From: Antarcticibacterium sp. 1MA-6-2
GTDB taxonomy: Bacteria > Bacteroidota > Bacteroidia > Flavobacteriales > Flavobacteriaceae
DNA length: 64,000 bases
Assembly (NCBI RefSeq): GCF_021535135.1
Contig: NZ_CP091036.1
Location: 3,596,001-3,660,000, forward strand
Reading direction: 5' to 3'
Shown here: in pieces, positions 1-10,175 of the stretch
How the letters are laid out: each line of letters starts with the position of its first letter
Numbering within the stretch: the stretch's first letter is position 1
The notes under the pieces: generated by a model
What the model saw: only the letters and a program-made list of their open reading frames with translations
Told to the model about the DNA's origin: nothing
Database searches by the model: none
Translations under genes and position numbers: made by a program

Positions 1-1
1 T

Positions 2-1541
2 CATGAATATAGTTTCGGACCTAAAATAGCACCAGATGGTTCCTTCTTTGTAACAGGTAATGTTGCTTTTGGGGATGAAGAATGGTGGAGAGGAGAGAGT
101 CGTGTGCCATGGAGAGGGTGGACGATGAAGATTAGCGAAGATGGTAAAATGGAACCATGGGCTACAGGTATGAGATCTCCTGCAGGTCTTGGAATGATTG
201 ATGGAGAATTTTTCTACGCTGAAAATCAGGGAGACTGGATGGGATCCGGTGGTGTGTGGAAAGTAGATAAAGGAACTTTTACCGGGCATCCTGCAGGTTT
301 GCGCTGGTCTAATAAACCCGGTTCTCCAGTAAATATCACTACAGAACAATTGTATGCCCAGGTTGACCCAATGCAGGAAAAGAATGAGAATGGAAGATAT
401 ATCAAACCAGAAAATTCTCAAAATACAGACTTCGTAAGTTTGTACGAGTTAAAAGATGAATTTCCACAACTTAAAACTCCTGTGGTATGGTTGCCTCACG
501 GAATTCTGGGAATTTCTAATTCTGAAATTCTAAAGATACCTGAAGGAAATTTTGGTCCTTTTGAAGGTCAATTGCTGGTAGGTGATCAGGGAATGAGTAT
601 GATCATGAGAGTTTTCATGGAGGAGATCAATGGAGTTCACCAGGGAGCTGCATTTGCTTTCCGAAGTGGTTTCCAGTCGGGAGTACTGCGATTGGCCTGG
701 GCAAAGGACGGTTCTCTTTTTGTAGGTGAGACTAACCGTGGATGGGGATCTGCTTAGTGAGGCTAACCAGGGTTTACAGCGCCTGGTGTGGAATAAAAAA
801 CTTCCTTTTGAAATGAAGGCCGTTCGGGCAATGCCTGATGGATTTGAAATAGAATTCACTATGCTAGTAGATCGCAAAACGGCAGAGGATCCGGCTTCCT
901 ATTTTGTAAATAGCTTTATATATAAATATTATGCTGTTTATGGAAGTCCCCCGGTTAATCTTGAAGAAAATGAAATCCAGGGTGTAAAGGTTTCAGAAGA
1001 CGGAATGAAGGTGCGGATAGTAGTTGATAATCTTAGAGAGAATTTCGTTCATAACATTTCCCTTTTTGGAGTTAGGGCTAAAGAAAATTCTTATTCGTTA
1101 GTTCATCCTACTGCCTACTATACTTTAAATGTTATTCCAGATGGAGAGAAATTAAAGCTGGCTGACTTGAAAAAGACAAGTAGTGCAAAAGAAACTACGA
1201 CAGCGGCAAAAGCAAAAGCAGAAACTGCAAAATCAACTAAAACCACTGTAGCTACCTCAAAGCAGCAGGTGCCAGATTTTGAAACTATACAGCCAATTCT
1301 TCAGCGGAATACTTGTTTTGCCTGTCATGCTGTGGATAAAAAGCAAATTGGTCCTTCTTATATGGAAGTTGCCAAACGAAACTATAGCAATGAAAGGATC
1401 CTGGAGCTTATTCATAATCCGGAACCTCAGAACTGGCCCGATTATCCTGTTGCAATGCCTCCAATGCCTCAGGTCTCTAAAGAAGACGGTTTAAAAATAG
1501 CAGCCTATATAAACTCTTTGAATGATAAATCGAAGAAGTAA
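2..1541 (+). CDS. Beta-propeller dehydrogenase-like protein with C-terminal cytochrome c domain (5' end outside window)
   Basis: The frame is open from base 2, so the start lies upstream. The first ~250 residues read like a glucose/sorbosone-dehydrogenase-type propeller (TNRGWGS, the LPHGILGISNSE stretch). A beta-sandwich-like segment follows, then an Ala/Lys/Thr-rich linker at about 1180-1265, then a cytochrome c domain with a CFACH haem motif near 1315 and a distal Met in a PPMP context near 1460. Families of this build are exported redox proteins; the substrate is unknown. The frame breaks at 752-758 (GCTTAGT). Restoring GCCGGT there gives the family motif GWGSAGE and one frame of 513 codons. 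GCTAGT at 863-868 gives Leu-Val where Pro-Val (GCCGGT) is expected, probably an in-frame scar of the same kind. The gene ends in a terminator at 1564. Confidence 0.8.
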
Positions 1542-1563
1542 CAGGTAAAAAAAATATCCTGAG

Positions 1564-1595
1564 ATGCCATTCCATGATTACGGAATGGCATTTTT
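1564..1595 (+). terminator. Rho-independent terminator
   Basis: A perfect 10-bp stem (ATGCCATTCC / GGAATGGCAT) has an 8-base loop and runs into five Ts. It lies 22 bases after the stop of the cytochrome c protein and separates it from the next gene. Confidence 0.85.
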
Positions 1596-1632
1596 AGGAT
1601 TAAGGTAAAATTCAAAATAGAGTGTATTTTTT

Positions 1633-2028
1633 ATGAAGGTTTCCCGTATCTTTTTTGCGATATGGAGCTTATTATTTCTTCTCTTCGCTTATTGGCAATG
1701 GAACGATCCTGATCCCGAAGTTTGGGTGAGTATCTACTTCTTCAGTGCACTAATGTGCGTACTTGCAGCCTTTGAACGGTTTTATCTACCGCTCCTAATA
1801 GTGGTAGCCATAGCAGCATTTTTTGGAGGGATATACCTATTTCCTTCTTCTGTGAGAGATTGGGTTCTTCAGGAGTGGCAACAGGCAGATCTTTCTATGA
1901 AAACTCCCGATATGGAAGTTGCCCGGGAGTCTTTTGGGCTATTTATAGTTTCGTTAATTATAGGCCTGGCAGCATTAAATGGATGGTTCATAAAACGTTC
2001 TAAAAACCTAGCCCGGTTAAAGTCATAA
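1633..2028 (+). CDS. TMEM220-type small membrane protein
   Basis: A 131-residue integral membrane protein with about four hydrophobic segments (near residues 5-20, 33-48, 52-72 and 103-122). It carries the YWQWNDPDPEVW motif after the first helix, the hallmark of the transmembrane protein 220 family, whose function is unknown. The ATG start puts the first helix at the N terminus. The gene sits alone between a terminator and the ebo operon promoter and has no frame damage. Confidence 0.8.
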   Translation: MKVSRIFFAIWSLLFLLFAYWQWNDPDPEVWVSIYFFSALMCVLAAFERFYLPLLIVVAIAAFFGGIYLFPSSVRDWVLQEWQQADLSMKTPDMEVARESFGLFIVSLIIGLAALNGWFIKRSKNLARLKS

Positions 2029-2106
2029 ATTCGGCGGAAAGACTATCTTTTTAAGTTGCCTGCATTACTTTTGTTGATTCAGTTAAAACATGAAAATCCC
2101 GGTAGT

Positions 2107-2136
2107 TTTGCTGTGTTAACCTATGTTTTATCTTTA
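2107..2136 (+). promoter_or_regulatory. Bacteroidota-type promoter of the ebo operon
   Basis: TTTG at 2107-2110, an 18-base spacer and TATCTTTA at 2129-2136. This matches the Flavobacterium/Bacteroides consensus TTTG-N17-19-TAnnTTTG except for the last base. The -7 box ends 29 bases before the eboA ATG. It is a pattern match only. Confidence 0.5.
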
Positions 2137-2165
2137 CCTTTATATCTCTAAAATATAAATGATTT

Positions 2166-3068
2166 ATGACCGCTCAGGTAGATTTTTCGCAGGCTTCCAG
2201 GTTTCTGAAAAATATTATTGAAAAAAATTCCAATGTAAAGGAGTTGGAATGGGTAAACCTAAGCAGGAGGATAAACTTCAGAATAATTTTGAATTGCGTT
2301 CTTTTTACCTTGCTTTCAGTTCTGCCTCTCGTTTTATCAGGAAAAGTAATCTTGATAGTGCTGAGGAGATTTTAGCCCGTGCAGATAGTATTCGCAAAGG
2401 GTTCCAACCTCAATCCTGGAATTTACTGCAATGTGTGCGTACCTATTTCCTTTTAATGCTTCCACAAGAAGATGCTGAAGCCTACGAACATAATCTTACC
2501 AAACTTCACGAAACGGCAGATGTTGAGGAACAGGTAACTTTATATGCGGCATTACCACTTCTTCCATATCCTTCAATTAATTCAAAACGTGCGGCGGAGG
2601 GAATAAGAACAAATATTACCGATGTTTTTGATGCCATTGCTCTGGACAATCCTTATCCTGCCGATTTTCTTAATGAGCTAAGCCTGGAATCAAATGGTTT
2701 TAAAAGCTGTTTTTATGCAACGACCTTTGTACCGTATTTATCGTGCAGATGAACGTGCAAATCCTGAATTAGCTGCAATGCTTATAGACTTTGCCCATGA
2801 ACGGTGGGCAGCAAACAGAAAAGTTTTACCGGAACTATGGCGTTTTGTAGGTCCGTTTTTAAATTCTGAAAGGTTTAATGATATTGAAAAAGTAGTTAAA
2901 GGAGAAGATCTTGAAAAAAGAGCAGGTTTACTGGCCTGTTCTCAAAATGAGCTTCCTGAGGCAAAACAGTTACTTGATCAGTTTCCTGATGTAAAGAATA
3001 GCATACATACCGGGGAATTGAACTGGACTTTAGTGGGTGAGGAATACCGGACCGAACTTTCTAAGTAA
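2166..3068 (+). CDS. eboA: EboA domain-containing protein
   Basis: First gene of the ebo operon. EboA proteins have no known biochemical activity. Family features are the central stretch reading AWNQMVLKAVFM after repair, followed by PLYRIYRADERANPELA and a DFAHERW motif. The frame is broken twice, at 2257-2264 (ACCTAAGC) and 2677-2683 (GCTAAGC). Restoring ACCGGC and GCCGGC gives VNRQED and NEPAWNQ and a single frame of 299 residues. Identification rests on the protein pattern and on the complete eboA-F order behind it. The ebo cluster is known from cyanobacteria, where it takes part in moving a scytonemin precursor to the periplasm, and from Bacteroidota and some proteobacteria. Confidence 0.85.
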
Positions 3069-3169
3069 TGAATTAGGTGCTTAAAAGGATGAGCCTAAAG
3101 AGAAAGAAATAATATTTTCAGAAAAAATAAATCTGCTACGCTTTCTGTAGCTTTTAAAAAAAGAATAGA

Positions 3170-4083
3170 ATGTATATAGATCCACATATTCACGTAAGCT
3201 CACGTACAACCGATGATTACGAGGCTATGCAAAAGGTAGGTATTAAAGCTATTATAGAACCTGCATTTTGGCTGGGCCAGCCCCGTACAAAAGTAGGAAG
3301 TTTTCAGGATTACTTTAATAGCCTTGTAGGTTGGGAACGTTTCCGGGCGAGCCAGTTTGGAATTAAACACTATTGTACTATCGGCTTAAATTCCAAGGAG
3401 GCAAATAATGAAGCTTTGGCAGAACAGGTAATGGAGTTGTTGCCTTTATACGTTGGAAAAGAGGGAGTAGTTGCAGTGGGGGAAATTGGTTATGATGATC
3501 AAACTAAAGCTGAGGATAAGTACTACCGCCTTCAGCTCGATCTGGCCAAAGAAGTGAATTTGCTTAGGTTATGATCCATACTCCTCACAGGGATAAGAAA
3601 AGAGGGACTACCAAAAGTATGGATGTAAGTGAAGAACATGGGCTTGAGCCTTCTATGGTGATAGTAGATCACAACAATGAGGAGACGGTAAGAGAAGTGT
3701 TAGATAGAGGCTATTGGGCTGCCTTTACTATTTACCCACATACTAAAATGGGTAGTGAAAGAATGGTTGAAATTATAAAACAATATGGGGCAGAGAGAAT
3801 AATTGTGGATAGTGCTGCCGATTGGGGCATTAGTGACCCCCTTGCTGTTCCCAAGACTGCCAAATTAATGGCGGAAAAAGGTATAGGAGAGGATCTTATT
3901 CATCTTGCCTGCTACCAAAATGCTCTTACAGCTTATGGGCAGAGTGGACAGATGAGAGAAAGTGACTGGTTAAATGCAGAACCTATAGATCAACGCAAAA
4001 AGCTTTCAGGTAATACCGTGTTACGGGGAGGCCAAACCCCAAAAGTAGAAGGTGATACATCTTCAGATTTCGTTGAAAATTAA
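3170..4083 (+). CDS. eboB: TatD-family metal-dependent hydrolase EboB
   Basis: A TIM-barrel amidohydrolase-superfamily protein of the TatD type. The N-terminal metal motif is DPHIHVSSRTTDDY, followed by VGEIGYDDQT, the IHTPHRDKKRGT metal-binding segment, IVDHNNEET and a DSAADWG motif near the C terminus. The frame breaks at 3562-3569 (GCTTAGGT). Restoring GCCGGT turns the break into NLPVMIHTPHRD, the expected family sequence, and yields 303 residues. It is the second ebo gene, about 100 bases after eboA. Its substrate in the ebo pathway is not known. Confidence 0.88.
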
Positions 4084-4107
4084 GATGAATTACCTTAGAA
4101 CCTATAA

Positions 4108-5017
4108 ATGAACTCCTTCCTCGCTCACTTACGGTTGATGCGTCCTGCAAATATTCTAACAGCAATTGCAGATATTTTAGCGGGCTATGCAGTATCTGGT
4201 GCTGCGGTGGAACTTTTTAATTCAGGGGAGGGGAATCCGTTTTTTTATTGAATTCTTTACTGTGGTTAATTTTGGCCACTATAGGATTATATGGTGGAGG
4301 AATTGTTTTTAATGATGTTTTTGATGCTGAACTTGACAAAATAGAAAGACCGGAAAGACCTATTCCCAGCGGAAAAGCCTCGGTGCTAAGCGCCAGTGTC
4401 CTGGGGGCAATATTATTTATTGTGGGCATCATATCAGCCTTTCAGGTATCTTCTCTCAGCGGTTTAATTGCCGTTGTGGTAGCCGTACTAGCTGTTATGT
4501 ATAATTCTTGGGGGAAACATCAAACCTTATTTGGACCTGTGAATATGGGACTGTGCAGGGGGACAAATTTGTTGTTAGGGATGAGTGTCATTCCAGCTGC
4601 TCTTCAGGATCTTTGGTGGATCGCTTTGCTACTCAGTAATCTATATTGCAGCAATTACTATGATAAGTAGGGGAGAAGTTCATGGAGGAAATAGAAAAGC
4701 GATCATTGCAGGATTTTTTATGTACACCATTATAATTGTGGCAATAATTATTCTTGCTTTTACATCTATCATACCCTGGTGGCAGGCGGTGCCATTTGTG
4801 CTTCTTTTCTCATTTCTAATCTTCCGGCCACTTATTAAAGCATTGAAAGAACAGGAGCCTCAATTAATAGGGAAAGCTGTTAAGGCAGGTGTTCTGGCGC
4901 TTATTGTGTTTGATGCTTCACTGGCTACAGTATTTGCTTAGCTGGATATATGGGCTGCTGGTATTATTATTGTTGCCAATTTCCCTGGTTATTGCAAAAA
5001 AATTTTCTGTTACCTGA
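4108..5017 (+). CDS. eboC: UbiA-family prenyltransferase EboC
   Basis: Multi-spanning UbiA-superfamily protein. It starts MNSFLAHLRLMRPANILTA, and the first Asp-rich motif is NDVFDAELDKIERPERPIPSGK; an isoprenoid or aromatic transfer at the inner membrane is inferred from the family. Three breaks are present: one T lost from a T run near 4232-4238, ACTCAGT at 4631-4637 and GCTTAGC at 4936-4942. Restoring T8, ACCGGT and GCCGGC gives LLPVIYIAAITMISRGEV and TVFAGWIYGLL and one frame of 302 residues ending at 5017. The start used lies upstream of the T-run break and includes the first helix and the RPAN motif. Confidence 0.87.
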
Positions 5018-5053
5018 GAAGATCCGGAGGATATACTATAATAAATTAATTAA

Positions 5054-6203
5054 ATGAAATCTATTCAGCAGACATTTTCTGTTCCATTTACATACGCTGT
5101 TCACTTTACAGAAGATATATTCAATATAAGCAACCCCATTTTTGCACAGGTGGTTAAAACTTCAAGGGTAGCAAAGGTTTTCTTTGTTATTGATGATGGG
5201 GTAGTAAATACCCACCCTTCCCTAATCAACAATATTAAAAATTATGCTGAGGCTAACACTTAGGTGTTTTTGTGCTGTGCGCAGACCCGCTGGTTATACC
5301 GGGAGGTGAAGGTGTCAAGAATGAGAAAATTTACGTTGAGCAAATTCTGGAGGCCAGTAATACCTACGGTATAGACAGGCATTCTTTTATTGTGGCCATT
5401 GGTGGAGGTGCAGTTCTTGATATGGTAGGTTTTGCAACGGCTATTGCCCACAGGGGGATTAGACATATACGTATCCCAACCACTGTTCTGGCTCAGAATG
5501 ATTCGGGAATAGGAGTAAAGAATAGCGTAAATGCCTATAATAAAAAAAATTTCCTCGGAACATTTGCTCCTCCTTTTTCAGTAATAAATGACAGTACTTT
5601 TTTAAAAACTTTAGACCCGAGGGATTGGTGTGCGGGTATTTCTGAAGCTGTTAAAGTGGCTCTTATAAAAGATGCTTCTTTCTTTGAATGGATAGAAGCC
5701 AACGTTGAAAAACTGGCTAGCAGGGAGATGCCGCCAATGGAGGAATTAATCTATCGCTGTGCACAAATGCATCTTGACCATATTGCAGGTGGAGATCCTT
5801 TTGAATCTGGTTCTTCACGACCCCTTGATTTTGGTCATTGGGCGGCACATAAGTTAGAACAATTAACAAATTATAACCTGCGCCACGGGAAGCTGTTGCT
5901 ATAGGTATATGTTTGGATTCAACTTATTCTTATCTCAAAGGAATGATTTCTGAAGAGGATTTACACAGGATCATTAATTTGTTTCAGAAATTAAATTTTG
6001 CTGTTCATATTCCGGAATTATCCGGAGAAAACCTTCTGAAAGGCCTGGAGGAATTCAGGGAACATCTGGGAGGGCAATTAACTATTATGCTGCTTGATGA
6101 AATAGGAAAGGGAGTGGAGGTTCATCAAATGGACTCCACAGTAATTTCTAATTCAGCAGACAAACTTCAGGAGTTTCAGGAAGAAGGTTTTAAGTTTGCC
6201 TAA
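5054..6203 (+). CDS. eboD: 3-dehydroquinate synthase-like protein EboD
   Basis: Sugar-phosphate-cyclase family (3-dehydroquinate synthase and valiolone synthase relatives). The NAD-binding motif is [15 protein letters not shown], followed by [25 protein letters not shown], a Lys-rich segment and the metal-site [10 protein letters not shown] and LRHGEAVAIG regions. The frame breaks at 5258-5265 (ACTTAGGT; ACCGGT gives [13 protein letters not shown]) and near 5887-5892, where one G of a run is lost (the correction gives HGEAVAIG). The corrected protein has 382 residues. This is the ebo-specific paralogue rather than aroB, judged from its neighbours. Its product in the pathway is unknown. Confidence 0.87.
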
Positions 6204-6231
6204 CGACCTTGCCTGAATAAATATTCTTAAA

Positions 6232-7437
6232 ATGTATAAAAACGGATATCATCTTACCTATTGTACCAATATCCACCCGGGAGAGAGCTGGGAGGAGACT
6301 TTTGAAAATTTAAAGAATTATATTCCCAAAGTAAAGACCGAAGTTTCACCCGATGCTGCATTTGGGATAGGTTTGCGATTATCCAATGATGCCAGTATAT
6401 CACTAAAAAAGGAAAAAAATCTTTCGAATTTTAAACACTGGTTAATCGAAAATGACTGCTATGTCTTTACTATGAACGGATTTCCTTTTGGAGGTTTCCA
6501 TCATCAAGCTGTAAAAGATCAGGTGCATTATCCTGACTGGACCACGACCGAACGACTGGATTATACTCTTAGACTATTTGATATACTTAATAGTATTCTT
6601 CCTGAGGGAATGGAGGGCGGCATTTCAACATCTCCACTATCTTACAAATACTGGGAGGCTGCGAGTACTAATAAACAGGAAGTATTTGAAAATGCAACGC
6701 TCCATATGGTGAAGGTGGCAGAGCGGCTTTATCATTTTCAGGAGAATGAAGGTAAGACATTACATTTGGATATTGAACCAGAGCCAGACGGACTCCTGGA
6801 AAATACCCAGGGAGTAATTGAATGGTATAGAAACTGGCTAATTCCTATGGGAACGGTTTACTTAAAGGAACACCTGGATCTATCTGCGGAGCAAGCAGAA
6901 GCATGTCTTAAAAATCACATCCGCCTTTGTTACGACGTGTGTCATTTTGCTATTGTTTATGAAAAACCTGCACAAGTCTTTTCATTGCTGGAAGCTGAAG
7001 GAATAAAAATTGGAAAGGTCCAGATAAGTGCTGCCCTAAAAGCTGATCTGCATAAAGATATAGAAAACCGGACCTGGCTGAAAGATGCCTTTGCACCTTT
7101 TGTGGAGTCTACATATTTACACCAGGTGGTAGAAAAGGATGTGAAAGGATTTCTCACTCATTATCCCGACCTGCCTCAGGCACTTGAAAATGTTAATAAA
7201 ACTGATGCCACACAATGGCGCACGCACTTTCACGTCCCTGTTTTTCTTTCCCGTTACGGGCAACTGCAATCTACCCAGGAAGATATTTTAGACGTGCTTA
7301 ACCATCTAAAAAACGAGAAAACGACCCGTCACCTGGAGGTGGAGACTTATACCTGGGAAGTTTTACCCAATGATATTCAACTGGAAATTGTAGATTCAAT
7401 TGTAAGGGAATTAAAATGGGTACAGAAAAATTTTTAA
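6232..7437 (+). CDS. eboE: EboE, xylose-isomerase-like TIM-barrel protein
   Basis: Intact 401-residue reading frame. It begins with the family motif YHLTYCTNIHPGESWEET, and contains HLDIEPEPDGLLEN and RLCYDVCHFAIVYE, which carry the acidic and His ligands expected of the xylose isomerase-like/endonuclease IV fold. EboE is known only by its conserved place in the ebo cluster, with no assigned reaction. The gene follows eboD by 28 bases and is separated from eboF by a single base, so it is cotranscribed with them. Confidence 0.88.
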   Translation: MYKNGYHLTYCTNIHPGESWEETFENLKNYIPKVKTEVSPDAAFGIGLRLSNDASISLKKEKNLSNFKHWLIENDCYVFTMNGFPFGGFHHQAVKDQVHYPDWTTTERLDYTLRLFDILNSILPEGMEGGISTSPLSYKYWEAASTNKQEVFENATLHMVKVAERLYHFQENEGKTLHLDIEPEPDGLLENTQGVIEWYRNWLIPMGTVYLKEHLDLSAEQAEACLKNHIRLCYDVCHFAIVYEKPAQVFSLLEAEGIKIGKVQISAALKADLHKDIENRTWLKDAFAPFVESTYLHQVVEKDVKGFLTHYPDLPQALENVNKTDATQWRTHFHVPVFLSRYGQLQSTQEDILDVLNHLKNEKTTRHLEVETYTWEVLPNDIQLEIVDSIVRELKWVQKNF

Positions 7438-7438
7438 A

Positions 7439-8813
7439 ATGAAGAAAACCGTTGTTTTAAACGTGGTAGCCCTTTCTCCCCGGCTTATAGGGGAGCATAC
7501 ACCTTTCCTCAGGGAATGGTCCCAAAAAGGATCTTTATTAAATGTGAAACCGCTATTGCTTACTGTAACCTGTTCCTCCCAGGCTACTTATTTCACCGTA
7601 AATGGCCGGAAGAGCACGGAGTAGTTGGTAACGGCTGGTGCTTTAAAGATGAGTATGAAATAAAATTTTGGAGGCAGTCAAATAAGCTGGTTCAGGCTCC
7701 GAAGATTTGGGAGGAGTTGAAGAAGCAAGATCCAAATTTTACCTGCGCCAATATGTTCTGGTGGTTCAATATGAATTCTACAGTAGACTACGCAGTTACA
7801 CCCCGACCACTTTATCCCGCCACAGGACTTAAACTACCCGATGTTCATAGCCAGCCCATGGATCTTAGAGAAAAGCTGCAAAATGAGCTGGGGCAGTTTC
7901 CTCTCTTTTCATTCTGGGGACCTAATGCCAACATTAGCTCCACCCGTTGGATAGCTGATGCTTCTATGCTTGTGGATAAATGGCACGATCCAACTCTCAC
8001 CCTTATTTACCTGCCGCACCTCGATTATAATCTGCAAAGAGTAGGTATAGATTTCAATAAGATTGGCAGGGACCTGCAGGAGATCGATAAAGTATGTGAA
8101 GATCTAATTACCTATTACGAAAAACAGGGAGCAGAGGTAGTGATTGTATCAGAATACGGAATAACCGATGTTTCCAATCCAGTACATATTAACAGGATTC
8201 TCAGGAATAATGATTATATAGCTGTAAAAGATGAGCTTGGAAGGGAAACCTTGGACACCTGGGCTAGTAAAGCTTTTGCAGTGGCCGATCATCAATTGGC
8301 CCATGTTTATGTAAGAGACTACCGGGATATTCCTGCCGTAAAGAAGCTTTTAGAAAATACTCCGGGAATAGAACTCGTTCTGGATGAGGAAGGAAAAAAG
8401 AACATCACCTTAATCATGACAGGGCGGGAGATTTGGTAGTAATGGCGAATGAAGATTCCTGGTTCACCTATTACTTTTGGCTGGACGACAAAAAAGCACC
8501 CGATTATGCCCGAACGGTAGACATACATCGTAAACCGGGTTATGACCCTGTAGAAACCATTGCCGATCCGGAAATTAAATTCCTGAAAGGAAAAATTGGA
8601 TGGACGCTCCTAAAGAAAAAACTTGGGTTTAGATATTTAATGGATGTTATTCCCCTGGATGCCACACTGGTGAAGGGGTCTCACGGACGCTTAAGTAAGC
8701 AAACTGAAAACTGGCCATTGTTTATAACTCAAAATAACACTGTCAATAAATCTTCAACTATCGAACCTGTAGATGTTTATGATTTAATACTGTCGCATTT
8801 GAATAGAATATGA
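7439..8813 (+). CDS. eboF: Alkaline-phosphatase-superfamily nucleotide pyrophosphatase/phosphodiesterase EboF
   Basis: Type I phosphodiesterase/nucleotide pyrophosphatase family. The N-terminal CSSQATYFTG nucleophile region is followed by EEHGVVGNGW, LPHLDYNLQRVG, VSEYGITDV and, after repair, the C-terminal metal-site stretch LNHDRAGDLVVMA. The frame breaks at 7595-7599 (ACCGT; restoring ACCGGT gives YFTGKWPEEHG) and in the A run near 8395-8402, where one A appears lost (correction gives KEHHLNHDRAGD). The corrected length is 458 residues. GCTAGT at 8267-8272 gives WASKAF where Gly is also possible. It is the last ebo gene. Confidence 0.87.
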
Positions 8814-9164
8814 GCCGCAATTAAAGTTAGGCCGTAATTTTTTGACTAAAACTGAACTCTATTCCTGTAAAGAATGTAACTAAAGAAGGGTAGTATTCCG
8901 TTTTGATTATATTGTTATATCTCCCCGACACATCCCTGTAAATTTCAAATAATGAAACTTAGGAGTAATAGTTAGCTATTGTATATGTGGCTGTTTTATT
9001 TTTTTACTTAAATGTTTAATCAAAGTTTTACCTGTCAGAGAATTAGCTAGTTTATTTAAATTCCCAGCATTCCTTTTATAATTTCCCTGTTTAACATCTC
9101 TTCAATCCATTATTTCTAAAAATCAAACGCAGTTGACTATAGTATTTTTTCGGGAAATAGGAGG
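8814..9164. other. Convergent intergenic stretch, no gene seen
   Basis: AT-rich sequence between the 3' ends of eboF and the AraC gene. I see no convincing ORF, RNA gene or clear hairpin terminator here. It contains one GCTAGT near 9049 of unknown meaning. Confidence 0.5.
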
Positions 9165-10055
9165 TTATGATCTGGAATTAGAAGGGAGATTAATTTTAGA
9201 TTGATATTGGGTAGGACATACACCCATTACTTTTTTAAAGGTCCGATTAAAATAGGATAGGCTGTTGAACCCGGATTTGTAACAAGCTTCTGAAATCGAT
9301 CCTGAAGGAATGTTTTCGGTAAGAAGTTTACAGGCGTAGTTAATACGTACTTCGTTTAAATAACTAATGAATGTCTTGCAAGTATTTTTCCTGAAGTAGC
9401 GACAAAAAGCTGATTTGTTCATACCCGATATTTCCGCTGCCTTTTCAAGAGGTATTTCCTCTCTAAAGTGAAGAATAATGTGCTCAATGACATCAGTAAT
9501 TCGCAAGTCTGAAATTTGAAAGTAGTCAAGCCAGTTAAGACTGCCAAGGCTTTTGAAAGTTTTATAATTAGAGAGATGTAAAAGTAGTTGAAAAACCATC
9601 AGGGCATTTTCTGAAGGTGTATTGTGGTCCAGGTTTTCAAGGTACCCAAGAATTTCCTTATTCCGCTTCTCCCTGAACATGACTCCTCTTTCACTAATCT
9701 TAAGGATGTGTTGTAAAAAATGAAACTCTGGCAAAGTGCTAAAACCACTGCTTAGAAAAGAGTAGTTTATATGGAAAACACAGGCTTTAGATATTATTTG
9801 TGTTTCTGCAAAGCTTTTACTGGAGAACATGTGAGGAACGTTCTTTCCTAAAATGAAGATATCATCTTCAGTATAATTCCCAATAAAATCGCCTGCGTAT
9901 AAGGTGCCTTCACCTTTCACTATGTAGATTAGTTCCAGTTCGGGATGATAATGCCATAATCTCAGAAATTCTTTTTCGGTATGTACAGAAAACTGAACAT
10001 TAGTACTTAAATTTTTATGTAAGTAATGGAGCCTCATATTGAAGTAATTTAGCAA
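9165..10055 (-). CDS. AraC-family transcriptional regulator, probable activator of the fucose operon
   Basis: 296 residues. The N-terminal ~100 residues form a cupin sensing domain (LWHYHPELELIYIVKGEGTLYAGDFIG, with metal/ligand His and Glu). The C-terminal ~100 residues hold two helix-turn-helix motifs of the AraC type (PLEKAAEISGMNKSAFCRYFRKNT and ISEACYKSGFNSLSYFNRTFKKVMGVCPTQY). It is divergent from the fucose operon, whose first gene begins 120 bases away. Divergent placement and a sugar-type cupin suggest that it senses a fucose-related compound. The inducer is not visible from sequence. The frame is intact. Confidence 0.85.
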   Translation of the reverse strand: MLNYFNMRLHYLHKNLSTNVQFSVHTEKEFLRLWHYHPELELIYIVKGEGTLYAGDFIGNYTEDDIFILGKNVPHMFSSKSFAETQIISKACVFHINYSFLSSGFSTLPEFHFLQHILKISERGVMFREKRNKEILGYLENLDHNTPSENALMVFQLLLHLSNYKTFKSLGSLNWLDYFQISDLRITDVIEHIILHFREEIPLEKAAEISGMNKSAFCRYFRKNTCKTFISYLNEVRINYACKLLTENIPSGSISEACYKSGFNSLSYFNRTFKKVMGVCPTQYQSKINLPSNSRS

Positions 10056-10087
10056 GAATAATAATATTATTGCCTTACCTGCAAATA

Positions 10088-10116
10088 TTGTTCAATATTA
10101 TTATAAAATTGTACAA
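10088..10116. promoter_or_regulatory. Inverted repeat, candidate operator between araC and the fucose operon
   Basis: TTGTTCAAT, 11 bases, ATTGTACAA: half-sites match at 8 of 9 positions. It lies between the divergent genes and upstream of the TATTTTTG box, where a regulator would bind. The 12-bp perfect palindrome AATAATATTATT at 10060-10071 is nearby. No binding evidence exists. Confidence 0.45.
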
Positions 10117-10137
10117 AGTAGCTGCCCTATTATATCC

Positions 10138-10145
10138 TATTTTTG
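10138..10145 (+). promoter_or_regulatory. -7 element of the fucose operon promoter
   Basis: TATTTTTG is an exact match to the Bacteroidota TAnnTTTG element, 30 bases before the first start codon of the operon. I see no good TTTG at the usual distance upstream, which would fit an activator-dependent promoter. Confidence 0.45.
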
Positions 10146-10175
10146 GATTATAGATGTACTTAAACTATTCCATTT

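Noticed and set aside
4386-4392. GCTAAGC in eboC as a scar
   Set aside because: The surrounding frame (ASVLSASVLGA) is continuous and plausible.
8814-9164. Possible CRISPR array, tRNA or mobile element in the gaps
   Set aside because: No regular repeats, cloverleaf or transposase remnants were seen anywhere in the window.
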